The translations under genes were made by a program, and so were the position numbers. Below the pieces are notes generated by a model, which worked only from the letters and a program-made list of their open reading frames with translations, did not search any database and was not told where the DNA came from. Shown piece by piece: positions 43,767 through 51,381 of a stretch of DNA of 64,000 nucleotides (the first letter of the stretch is position 1; each line of letters opens with the position of its first letter). Origin of the DNA: Mycolicibacterium iranicum (GTDB taxonomy: Bacteria > Actinomycetota > Actinomycetes > Mycobacteriales > Mycobacteriaceae); NCBI RefSeq assembly GCF_001650495.1, contig NZ_LWCS01000016.1, positions 62,001-126,000 on the forward strand, in the 5' to 3' direction.

Positions 43767-44252
43767 ATGCGGATTCTCGCGGTCGCGGCGGTGTCGATGC
43801 TGCTGTGCGCAGCCCCGGCGTCGGCAGACATCCGACTCGATTGGCCGCTCCGTCCCCGCCCTGCGGTGTCGCGCGTGTTCGACGGCCCGTCCCCCAATTG
43901 GCAACCCGGCCACCGCGGGGTCGACCTGGCCGGGGCCGCTGGTCAGGCGGTGTACGCAGCAGGCGCGGGGACGGTGGTGTTCGCCGGAGAGTTGGCGGGT
44001 CGGCCCCTTGTGTCGGTCGCTCATCCGGGTGGCTTGCGCACCACCTACGAACCTGTCCTGCCTGCAGTGCGGCGCGGCCAGACGGTGGAGGGCGGGACAT
44101 ACCTCGGCGAGCTGATGGCTGGACATGCGGGCTGCGCGGCGGCGGCCTGCCTGCATTGGGGGGCGATGTGGGGACCGGCTTCGCGGGCCGACTACGTCGA
44201 CCCGCTGGGGCTGCTGGCTACGACGCCGATTCGCCTGAAGCCGGTGGGATGA
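43767..44252 (+). CDS. Exported M23-family peptidase-like protein
   Basis: This 161-residue protein has a signal peptide ending in APASA|D at about residue 21 and a compact LytM/M23 domain. Metal-binding residues are in GHRGVDLA (His49, Asp53) and CLHWG (near 130). The domain is small and the HxH motif is written LHWG, so activity on peptidoglycan is probable but not certain. It corresponds from memory to Rv2891 of M. tuberculosis, which lies at the same place beside rpsB. Confidence 0.88.
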   Translation: MRILAVAAVSMLLCAAPASADIRLDWPLRPRPAVSRVFDGPSPNWQPGHRGVDLAGAAGQAVYAAGAGTVVFAGELAGRPLVSVAHPGGLRTTYEPVLPAVRRGQTVEGGTYLGELMAGHAGCAAAACLHWGAMWGPASRADYVDPLGLLATTPIRLKPVG

Positions 44253-44266
44253 CTCCGGGATGAACG

Positions 44267-45169
44267 TCAGGCGCGCGGATGCGCCTGGTCGTGCACCGCC
44301 CGCAGCCGCGCCACGCTGACGTGGGTGTAGAGCTGGGTGGTCGCAAGGGTGGAGTGGCCTAGCAACTCCTGCACCACCCGCAGGTCGGCACCGCCTTCGA
44401 GGAGGTGGGTGGCGGCGCTGTGGCGCAGTCCGTGCGGGCCGATATCGGGGGCACCGGTGACGGCGGCCATCGTCTGGTGCACCACGGTGCGCGCCTGACG
44501 GGGGTCCAGTCTGCCGCCGCGGGCACCGAGGAGCAGCGCAGCGTCTGTGGCTGCTGTGACGAGGTTGGGCCTGCCGTCGGCCAGCCACACTGTCAGGGCG
44601 GCCTGCGCCGGCTGACCGTAAGGCACGGTGCGTTGCTTGTTGCCCTTACCCAGTACGCGCAGCAGTCTGCGGGACGTGTCGACGTCGTCGATGTCGAGTC
44701 CGCACAGCTCACTGACGCGAATGCCCGTCGCATACAGCATTTCCACGATCAGACGGTCCCGCAGCGCCAGTGGATCACCCTCCTGCGCACCGATTTTCGC
44801 GGCATCCATGGCGTCGATCGCCTGATCCTGCCGCAGCACCGCGGGCAGGGTGCGGCGGGCTTTGGGGACCTGCAGGCGGGCCGCCGGATCGTGGTCGATC
44901 AGACCGCGGCGCAGCGCCCACGCCGTGAAGGTCTTGACCGACGAGGTGCGCCGGGCCAGCGTCGATCGGGCGGCGCCCGCTCCTGCCTGGCCCGCCAGCC
45001 ACGACCGCAGCATCGGGAGCGTGAGGCCGCGCAGACCGGCGACCGGGTCCCGTTCGGCGACGAACTCGAGCAGCGACCGCAGATCGCCCAGGTAGGCACG
45101 GCGGGTGTGCTCCGAGCGGCCGCGTTCCAACGCGAGGTATTCGTCGAACGCCGCGAGGCAGGTTTCCAT
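44267..45169 (-). CDS. xerC: Tyrosine recombinase XerC
   Basis: This 300-residue recombinase has an N-terminal SAM-like domain ([24 protein letters not shown]). Its catalytic domain has Arg in [12 protein letters not shown], His-x-x-Arg in [11 protein letters not shown], and the His and Tyr in [16 protein letters not shown]. Length and position (between the M23 gene and the SIP-dprA series) match the chromosomal XerC that resolves dimers at dif. It is not a prophage integrase: no att sites or phage genes accompany it. ATG 45169 gives the normal length. Confidence 0.95.
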   Translation of the reverse strand: METCLAAFDEYLALERGRSEHTRRAYLGDLRSLLEFVAERDPVAGLRGLTLPMLRSWLAGQAGAGAARSTLARRTSSVKTFTAWALRRGLIDHDPAARLQVPKARRTLPAVLRQDQAIDAMDAAKIGAQEGDPLALRDRLIVEMLYATGIRVSELCGLDIDDVDTSRRLLRVLGKGNKQRTVPYGQPAQAALTVWLADGRPNLVTAATDAALLLGARGGRLDPRQARTVVHQTMAAVTGAPDIGPHGLRHSAATHLLEGGADLRVVQELLGHSTLATTQLYTHVSVARLRAVHDQAHPRA

Positions 45170-45237
45170 TCCCCGGTCGCTGCGCTGCTGGCTGCCGGTC
45201 TCCACGGGGCTACCGTCGCAGACCGTCCTCGACGGTT

Positions 45238-46398
45238 CTAGAGGACGCGCCGCACTGTGTCCGGAGTGAGATCCGCCAGCGCCCGATACCCGTCGACGGC
45301 CATGATCAGGTCGGTCTCGGCGAGCAGCGACCGCAGCACGTGGACGAGTCCGTCCTCCCCGCCGATGGCGAGTCCGTAGGCGTACGGCCTGCCGATGCCG
45401 ACGGCGGTCGCGCCCAACGCGAGCGCCTTGATGATGTCGGCGCCGCTGCGGATGCCGGAGTCGAACAGCACCGGCAGCCCGTCGGCAGCCTCGACGACGC
45501 CGGGCAGGCAGTCGATCGCGGGCAATCCACCGTTGGCCTGGCGTCCGCCGTGGGTGGAGCAGTAGATGCCGTCGACGCCGCCGTCTCTGGCGCGCCGGAC
45601 GTCGTCGGGGTGGCAGATGCCTTTGAGCAGCAGCGGTAGATCGGTCAGCGACCTCAACCACGGCAGATCGTCCCAGGTCAAGGGATTGCCGAACAGTCCC
45701 GCCCATTGCAGGACCGTTGCCTGGGGGTTCTCCTCGGGCGGCTGGGTGAGCAGGCCGCGAAACACCGGGTCGCTTGTGTAATTGGCCAGGCAGCGGCCGC
45801 GAAGCTGAGGGAAGTTCGCAGTGGACAGATCCCGGGGACGCCAGCCGGGGATCCACGTGTCGAGGGTGACGACGATTCCTTTGTAGCCGGCCGCTTCGGC
45901 GCGGTGGACGAAGCTGGCCGCCAGATCGCGGTCGGTAGGGGTGTACAGCTGGAAGAAGCCGGGGGTGTCGCCGAACTCCGCGGCGACGTCCTCGATGGGG
46001 TCCTCGGTGAGCGTCGAGACCATCAGCGGGACGCCGGTGCGCGCGGCCGCCCGTGCGGCCTCGAGGTCGCCGTGCCCGCTCTGCGAGCAGATGCCCGCGA
46101 CGCCGATCGGCGCCATGAAGATCGGCGAGGGCAGCTTCAGGCCGAACAGGTCGACGGTCAGGTCGCGGTCCTTGGCGCCGACCATCATCCTCGGCATCAG
46201 ACCCCAACGATCGAAAGCGGTGCGATTGCTTCGCTGGGTGTTCTCGTCACCTGCGCCGCCCACGACGTACGACCAGACCGACGGAGCCATGGCCGCTTCG
46301 GCTTTGGCTTCCCAGCTCGCGTAGTCCATGGGGAATGCCGGCATGACGCCGGAGAGGCCTTGCAGATAGATCTCGAGCTGGTAGTTACCAAAGGTCAT
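45238..46398 (-). CDS. FMN alpha-hydroxy acid oxidase, lactate 2-monooxygenase-like
   Basis: This 386-residue enzyme is similar from end to end to M. smegmatis lactate 2-monooxygenase. It shows [15 protein letters not shown] at the N-terminus, [16 protein letters not shown] near residue 45, LKGICHPDD with the FMN-contacting Lys, and [13 protein letters not shown] with the catalytic His and Arg. Lactate monooxygenase decarboxylates lactate to acetate. The usual SNHGGRQ is STHGGRQ here, a change beside the catalytic His. ATG 46398 was chosen by the family N-terminus. Confidence 0.88.
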   Translation of the reverse strand: MTFGNYQLEIYLQGLSGVMPAFPMDYASWEAKAEAAMAPSVWSYVVGGAGDENTQRSNRTAFDRWGLMPRMMVGAKDRDLTVDLFGLKLPSPIFMAPIGVAGICSQSGHGDLEAARAAARTGVPLMVSTLTEDPIEDVAAEFGDTPGFFQLYTPTDRDLAASFVHRAEAAGYKGIVVTLDTWIPGWRPRDLSTANFPQLRGRCLANYTSDPVFRGLLTQPPEENPQATVLQWAGLFGNPLTWDDLPWLRSLTDLPLLLKGICHPDDVRRARDGGVDGIYCSTHGGRQANGGLPAIDCLPGVVEAADGLPVLFDSGIRSGADIIKALALGATAVGIGRPYAYGLAIGGEDGLVHVLRSLLAETDLIMAVDGYRALADLTPDTVRRVL

Positions 46399-46443
46399 GG
46401 CTTTAGCCTGCCATCGACCCACCATGCGTCCAGTACATCCGGG

Positions 46444-47298
46444 TTATTTCGACTCGGCCTCCGCGAGTTCCCGTTTCCATTCGCGGAACGTCTCCTCGGT
46501 GCGACCTCGCCGCCAATAGCCCGAGACCGACGACGCCCACTTCGCATCGACTCCGCGTTCCTTGCGGATGTAGGGCCGCAGGTTGTGCATGACCGCCTGG
46601 GCTTCGCCGTGGATGAACACCTGTACCTGACCGGGAAGCCACGCCGCCTCTTTGACCGCCGCGATCAACGGGGCGTGGTCGCCGGCGCTGTCCTCGGCCA
46701 CCAGATCGGCGCGACCACCACGATAGATCCATGACACCTCGACGCCGGCAGGCGCGGCGAGCTCGGTCTGGTCTTCGGGCCCGGCGACCTCGATGAATAC
46801 CTTGCCGATCGCATTGTCGGGCAAGGCTTCCAGCGCGGCGCTGATGGCTGGCACCGCCGATTCGTCTCCGGCGAACAGGTGCCAGTCGGCCTGCGGATCG
46901 GGCGAGTATGCGCCGCTGGGACCCATGACGAACAGCCGCCGACCCGGCGTCGCCGACGCTGCCCATGGTCCGGCGACGCCGTGCTCACCGTGCACGACGA
47001 AATCGATCGTGATCTCTCGCCGATCGGTGTCGGCGTCGCGGACCGTATACGTGCGCACGGTGGGCCGCTTCTCGGGCGGCAGCGTGTTGAAACTGTCGAG
47101 GGTCAGCTGGCTCCCGGGCGACGTCAACGTGCTCACGTCGACGTCGTCGTCGACAAAGACCAGTTTGACGTAGGAGTCGGTGTGGCCGTTGGGCTTGAAT
47201 GTGTCAAAGCCTTTACCGCCGAGCACAACTCGAGTGACGTGCGGGGTCAGCTGCTCGGTGCGCACGACTTCGAAGGTGTGCACGGGACGTCCTGCCAC
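46444..47298 (-). CDS. viuB: Siderophore-interacting protein (ViuB-like ferric reductase)
   Basis: This 284-residue flavoprotein has an FAD-binding beta-barrel with RTYTVRDADTDRREITIDFVVHGEHGVAGPWA near residues 76-107. An NAD-binding half with LFAGDESAVPAISAALE follows near 141-157. The family releases iron from ferric siderophores by reducing it. The position upstream of dprA corresponds to Rv2895c (viuB) in M. tuberculosis. It begins at GTG 47298. No IdeR box was seen in the 63 bases upstream. Confidence 0.9.
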   Translation of the reverse strand: MAGRPVHTFEVVRTEQLTPHVTRVVLGGKGFDTFKPNGHTDSYVKLVFVDDDVDVSTLTSPGSQLTLDSFNTLPPEKRPTVRTYTVRDADTDRREITIDFVVHGEHGVAGPWAASATPGRRLFVMGPSGAYSPDPQADWHLFAGDESAVPAISAALEALPDNAIGKVFIEVAGPEDQTELAAPAGVEVSWIYRGGRADLVAEDSAGDHAPLIAAVKEAAWLPGQVQVFIHGEAQAVMHNLRPYIRKERGVDAKWASSVSGYWRRGRTEETFREWKRELAEAESK

Positions 47299-47361
47299 TT
47301 ACTTTCCTCCACTGTTTAGCTCTCGCCTCGACTATACGAGGGCCGGCCCCATCACAGGCTC

Positions 47362-48489
47362 CTAGCGTTTTGCCAGCTTCCAGCAACCCTCTTCCTGAAT
47401 GGCGAGGCCACGCACGTTCAACATGGTCAGCGGTCCGAGCACTTCCGTCGCAGGCATTCCCGCGGTGACGGCGATCTCTTCCACGCTGCGCGCGCCACGC
47501 CCAGGCAGTGCCTCGTACACCGCGAGCTCCTTGCTGCTGAGCTCATCCAACTCACACGCTGGGCGGCCTCGATCAGGTGCGAGCTCGCCCACCATTCCGA
47601 CCAGTTCGACAACCTCGGCGGCCCGCGTCACCAGGATGGCCTTCTCCTCGCGGATCAGCACGTGGCATCCGACCGACGCCGACGACGTGATCGGCCCGGG
47701 CACCGCGCACACCCTTCGCCCGAGTGCGTCCGCCCACGCGGCGGTGTTCGCCGCTCCGCTGCGCACTCCGGCCTCGACGACCACGGTCGCCCTGCCGAGC
47801 GCTGCCACCAGGCGGTTACGGGTCAGGAACTGTCGGCGAGTCGGCCGCGTCCCGGGTGGATACTCACTGACCACGAGCCCGTGCTTACCAATCCGATGGA
47901 ACAAGGCGGAATGCCCTGCGGGATAGGACACATCGAGTCCGGCGGCCAGCACAGCCACCGTCTCTCCCTCCGACGCCAACGTGGCGCGATGCGCAGCACC
48001 GTCGATGCCGTATGCACCGCCTGACACCACCGCGACATCACGCTCCACCAATCCCGCGGCCAGGTCCGCCGTCACATACTCGCCGTACGGCGTCGCCGCC
48101 CGCGTCCCGACAATGGCGGCGCTGCGGTCGGCGATGTCGCGCAGCCGCGAAGGCCCCAGCGCCCAGAGCACCAGCGGAGCAAGCGCGTGTGGCCGCTTCT
48201 CGTGGTCGGCGGAGCGAAAGCCTGTGAACGCCAGGTACGGCCACTCGTCGTCGTCCTCGGTGAGCAGGCGGCCACCCATCCGATCGAGTACATCGAGATC
48301 ATCTGCTGCGCTATCTATTTCATGGCGAGCTTCGGTAGCTCGCAACAATCTGCGGTCCACATTCCTGCTCCGAATGCGCTCGGCGGCGGCGACGACTCCT
48401 TCCCTCGCAACCAAGTCGGCAAGGAGCTGGTTGGGCGGTTCAGCGACCCGGGACACATACGCCCACGCGCGTCGCGTGACTTGGTCCAT
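47362..48489 (-). CDS. dprA: DNA processing protein DprA/Smf
   Basis: This 375-residue protein has the DprA Rossmann core: AAIVGTRAATPYGEYVTADLAAGLVERDVAVVSGGAYGIDGAAHR near residues 125-169, then GTRPTRRQFLTRNRLVAALGRATVVVEA. A C-terminal winged helix follows. DprA loads RecA on single-stranded DNA in natural transformation; its role in mycobacteria is not established. ATG 48489 overlaps the comM stop as TGATG, so the two are translated together. Confidence 0.95.
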   Translation of the reverse strand: MDQVTRRAWAYVSRVAEPPNQLLADLVAREGVVAAAERIRSRNVDRRLLRATEARHEIDSAADDLDVLDRMGGRLLTEDDDEWPYLAFTGFRSADHEKRPHALAPLVLWALGPSRLRDIADRSAAIVGTRAATPYGEYVTADLAAGLVERDVAVVSGGAYGIDGAAHRATLASEGETVAVLAAGLDVSYPAGHSALFHRIGKHGLVVSEYPPGTRPTRRQFLTRNRLVAALGRATVVVEAGVRSGAANTAAWADALGRRVCAVPGPITSSASVGCHVLIREEKAILVTRAAEVVELVGMVGELAPDRGRPACELDELSSKELAVYEALPGRGARSVEEIAVTAGMPATEVLGPLTMLNVRGLAIQEEGCWKLAKR

Positions 48490-49997
48490 CACAGCCCACC
48501 CACCTGGCGGAAGCTCATCGCGGTCGCGACATCTGCCTTGTTCGGCGAGGTGCGCCCCTCGAGGTCACTCACCGTCCACGCGACACGGACTGTGCGATCC
48601 ATACCTCGGATGCTCAACCGTCCGCGGTCCACCGCAGTTCGCAGGGGTTTCATCGCTTCACTTCCCAGCGCGAACTTGCGACGCAGCAGCGCGCCGCTGA
48701 CCTCGGCGTTGGTGCTGATGCCGTAGGGTCGCCAGCGTTCGGCCGCAGCCCGGCGCGCAGCCCAGACTCGTTCGCGGACAGCAGCCGTCGGCTCACCCTC
48801 CTGGTCGTTGAACGTCCCTTCGCGTGACGCGTGCATCTCGACGCGAAGGTCCACCCGATCGACCAGAGGCCCCGACAGCTTGGTGCGGTAGCGGCGCTTC
48901 TCGGCCGCTCCACACACACAATCGCGCGGGTCGGGTGGCGCGCACGGGCACAGGTTGGCGGCCAGCACCAGCTGGATACGACATTGATAGCGTGCCACAC
49001 CGTCTCGACGTGCGAGCCGAATTTCACCGTCCTCCAATGGGGTTCGCAACGCTTCGAGGACATTGGTGTTGATCTCGGCGAACTCGTCGAGGAACAGGAC
49101 GCCGCGGTGAGCGCGGCTGACCGCGCCGGGTCGCGCCATTCCCGGGCCACCGCCGACGAGCGAGGCGACGCTGGAGGTGTGATGCGGCGCCACGAAGGGC
49201 GGCCGGGTGATCAACGGCGCGTCGCCAGTCAACACGCCGGCCACCGAATGGATGGCCGTGACCTCCAACGACTCGGCATCCGAGAGCGGGGGCAGCAGAC
49301 CGGGAAGCCGTTGCGCCAGCATGGTTTTTCCCACGCCAGGAGGGCCGGTCATCAACAGGTTGTGCGCCCCCGCGGCCGCCACCTCCACCGCATAACGAGC
49401 CTGGGTCTGGCCGACCACATCAGCGAGGTCTGCCGTCGCCTCGGGCGCCTGCCCAGGACTCTCGACGCGTGCCTCCAAATCCCCCTTTCCCACCAACCAC
49501 GCCTGCAACTGCTTGAGGCCGCGCACACCCCACACCTCGATACCCTCGACCAAGCTCGCCTCGGCCAGGTTGTCGATCGGAACCACCACCGCGGACCATC
49601 CCCGACTCTGGGCGGCCAGCACCGCCGGCAGAACACCGGTGACCGGGCGTACCCGGCCATCGAGAGCGAGCTCCCCCAGCAGCACCGTCTTCTCCAGCCG
49701 CGGCCACGACTTCTTGGCATTCGCCGACAACACCGCGGCAGCCAGTGCGATGTCGTAGACCGAACCCATCTTCGGCAACGTGGCCGGCGACAGCGCCAAC
49801 GTCAGCCGTGTCATCGGCCAGTCGAATTTGCAATTGCTGATCGCCGCCCGCACCCGATCCCGAGACTCCCGCAGGGCGGCGTCAGCCAACCCGACGAGAT
49901 ACACGCCAGGAAGCCCCGCACTGATGTCGGCCTCGATCTCGACGATCTCGCCCTCCACCCCGCGCATCGCCACCGAGAACGCCCGACCCAGCGCCAT
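48489..49997 (-). CDS. comM: ComM/YifB-family Mg-chelatase-like ATPase
   Basis: This 502-residue AAA+ protein has an N-terminal Lon-like domain (MALGRAFSVAMRGVEGEIVEIEAD). Walker A is MTGPPGVGKTMLAQ near residue 216, Walker B is GVLFLDEFAE near 307, and the CPCAPPDPRDCVC cysteine cluster lies near 358. ComM promotes branch migration during uptake of divergent DNA in other bacteria. It overlaps both the UPF0102 gene upstream and dprA downstream by one base (TGATG). Confidence 0.95.
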   Translation of the reverse strand: MALGRAFSVAMRGVEGEIVEIEADISAGLPGVYLVGLADAALRESRDRVRAAISNCKFDWPMTRLTLALSPATLPKMGSVYDIALAAAVLSANAKKSWPRLEKTVLLGELALDGRVRPVTGVLPAVLAAQSRGWSAVVVPIDNLAEASLVEGIEVWGVRGLKQLQAWLVGKGDLEARVESPGQAPEATADLADVVGQTQARYAVEVAAAGAHNLLMTGPPGVGKTMLAQRLPGLLPPLSDAESLEVTAIHSVAGVLTGDAPLITRPPFVAPHHTSSVASLVGGGPGMARPGAVSRAHRGVLFLDEFAEINTNVLEALRTPLEDGEIRLARRDGVARYQCRIQLVLAANLCPCAPPDPRDCVCGAAEKRRYRTKLSGPLVDRVDLRVEMHASREGTFNDQEGEPTAAVRERVWAARRAAAERWRPYGISTNAEVSGALLRRKFALGSEAMKPLRTAVDRGRLSIRGMDRTVRVAWTVSDLEGRTSPNKADVATAMSFRQVGGL

Positions 49998-50368
49998 CAC
50001 CCCACCGCCTTGATGTGGGTGATCTCCGGCATGCGGCGACGCCCGATGCGGATCGTGACGACGTCGATACGCACCGCCGCCCAAGCGGTGCTCTGCTGGG
50101 ACAACCACAACCCGGCCAACCGACGCAAACGCCGGACTTTCGCCGGTGTCACGGCCTGCTCGACACCGCCGAACTGATCAGTGGTGCGGGCTTTCACCTC
50201 GACGAACACCACGGCACGTGCCGCGTCGTCGGCAGCAATCACATCGAGCTCGCCGTACCGGCACCGCCAGTTGCGTGCCAGTATCCGCAATCCGACACCC
50301 TGCAGATGATCCACCGCGAGCTGCTCGCCCAACGCCCCGATCTGCGCGCGGCTCTGTGTTCTGGTCAT
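49997..50368 (-). CDS. UPF0102 (YraN-like) endonuclease-fold protein
   Basis: This 123-residue protein shows the nuclease-like core of the family: GALGEQLAVDHLQ near residues 11-23, then RYGELDVIAAD with Glu and Asp, and VFVEVKARTTDQFGG with the E-x-K motif. The biochemical role is unproven. It overlaps comM (TGATG) and heads the UPF0102-comM-dprA operon, an order conserved in actinobacteria (Rv2898c in M. tuberculosis). Confidence 0.93.
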   Translation of the reverse strand: MTRTQSRAQIGALGEQLAVDHLQGVGLRILARNWRCRYGELDVIAADDAARAVVFVEVKARTTDQFGGVEQAVTPAKVRRLRRLAGLWLSQQSTAWAAVRIDVVTIRIGRRRMPEITHIKAVG

Positions 50369-50506
50369 GGAGCCACCCTGCTGACCCCGGCCGACAACGC
50401 CGCCGCTGCGTCCCCAAACCCGAATCCATCCCCAACAAGCCGAAACCCAGTTTCACTGCCGTCAAATCTGGGGTACACGCAACCATCAGCCGACCAGGAG
50501 GACAAG

Positions 50507-51340
50507 ATGGCCATCCAGACCCCGGGCGGGTCGATGCCGCGCTCGCTACACGGCGCCGCCGACCGCGCTACCGACAGCAGTGCTTTCGAAAAACTTGCGC
50601 GTATCGGCTTTGCGGCCAGCGGCGTGCTCCACCTTCTCGTCGGCTACATCATCGCCCGGCTTGCCTTTGTCGGAGGCGGAGGCGGTAGCGCCGATCAATC
50701 GGGCGCGTTAGCCACTCTCGGAAGTCAAACCGGCGGCGCGATCATGCTCTGGATCGCCGCAGCCGGCCTCGCCGCACTCGGACTCTGGTACGTCGCCGAA
50801 GCGGTGATGGGAGCCAAACCGCGTGACGGCGACGACAAGCCTGGCTGGAAACGGCTCAAAGCTGTCGGCCTCGCGATCGTCAACTTCGCCATCGCGTTCT
50901 CCGCGGCCCGATTCGCGATGGGCAGCGGTCAGTCAAACGCACAGCAGAACGCCGGCCTGTCCGCACAGTTGATGCAGTCGACATGGGGCAAGGCGCTGCT
51001 GATCGCTGTCGGGATCGGCGTGGCGGCAGTCGGCGCCTACCACGTTTACAAGGGCGCATCGGAGAAGTTCCTCGACGAGCTCCGGGTCTCCGGCGGCAAA
51101 GCCGTGACCGCCATCGGCGTCACGGGGTACGTCGCCAAGGGCATCGTGCTGGCCGGCGCCGGACTGCTCGTCATTCTTGCCACAGTCCAAGCCGACCCGT
51201 CGAAAGCGACCGGTCTCGATTCGGCGGTCAAGACCCTCGGCCAGGCGCCGTTCGGGAAGTTTCTGTTGATCGCCGCCGCGGTGGGCATCGCCGCCTACGG
51301 CATCTACAGCTTCATCCGGAGCAAGTACAGCCGGATGTAG
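50507..51340 (+). CDS. DUF1206 membrane protein
   Basis: This 277-residue integral membrane protein has six hydrophobic segments arranged as three repeats of two. Each repeat opens with a segment like KLARIGFAASGVLHLLVGY (about residues 30-48), LKAVGLAIVNFAIAFSA (about 115-131) and AIGVTGYVAKGIVLAG (about 200-215), followed by a second helix. Function is unknown. ATG 50507 has AGGAGGA upstream. It is separated from the next gene by the IdeR-like palindrome. Confidence 0.92.
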   Translation: MAIQTPGGSMPRSLHGAADRATDSSAFEKLARIGFAASGVLHLLVGYIIARLAFVGGGGGSADQSGALATLGSQTGGAIMLWIAAAGLAALGLWYVAEAVMGAKPRDGDDKPGWKRLKAVGLAIVNFAIAFSAARFAMGSGQSNAQQNAGLSAQLMQSTWGKALLIAVGIGVAAVGAYHVYKGASEKFLDELRVSGGKAVTAIGVTGYVAKGIVLAGAGLLVILATVQADPSKATGLDSAVKTLGQAPFGKFLLIAAAVGIAAYGIYSFIRSKYSRM

Positions 51341-51358
51341 ACCCCGGCTGAACACAGA

Positions 51359-51379
51359 TGAGGTGAGGGTATCCTCACC
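51359..51379. promoter_or_regulatory. IdeR-box-like palindrome over a leaderless promoter
   Basis: GGTGAGGGTATCCTCACC (51362-51379) is a perfect inverted repeat. The 19 bases from 51359 to 51377 agree at 14 positions with the IdeR/DtxR consensus (TTAGGTTAGGCTAACCTAA). TATCCT at 51370-51375 is a good -10 box six bases before the ATG at 51382, so a bound regulator would block a leaderless mRNA. Confidence 0.6.
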
Positions 51380-51381
51380 GA

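Noticed and set aside
44267..45169. Phage integrase or genomic-island integrase
   Set aside because: Length, motifs and neighbours fit chromosomal XerC; no att repeats or phage genes are present.
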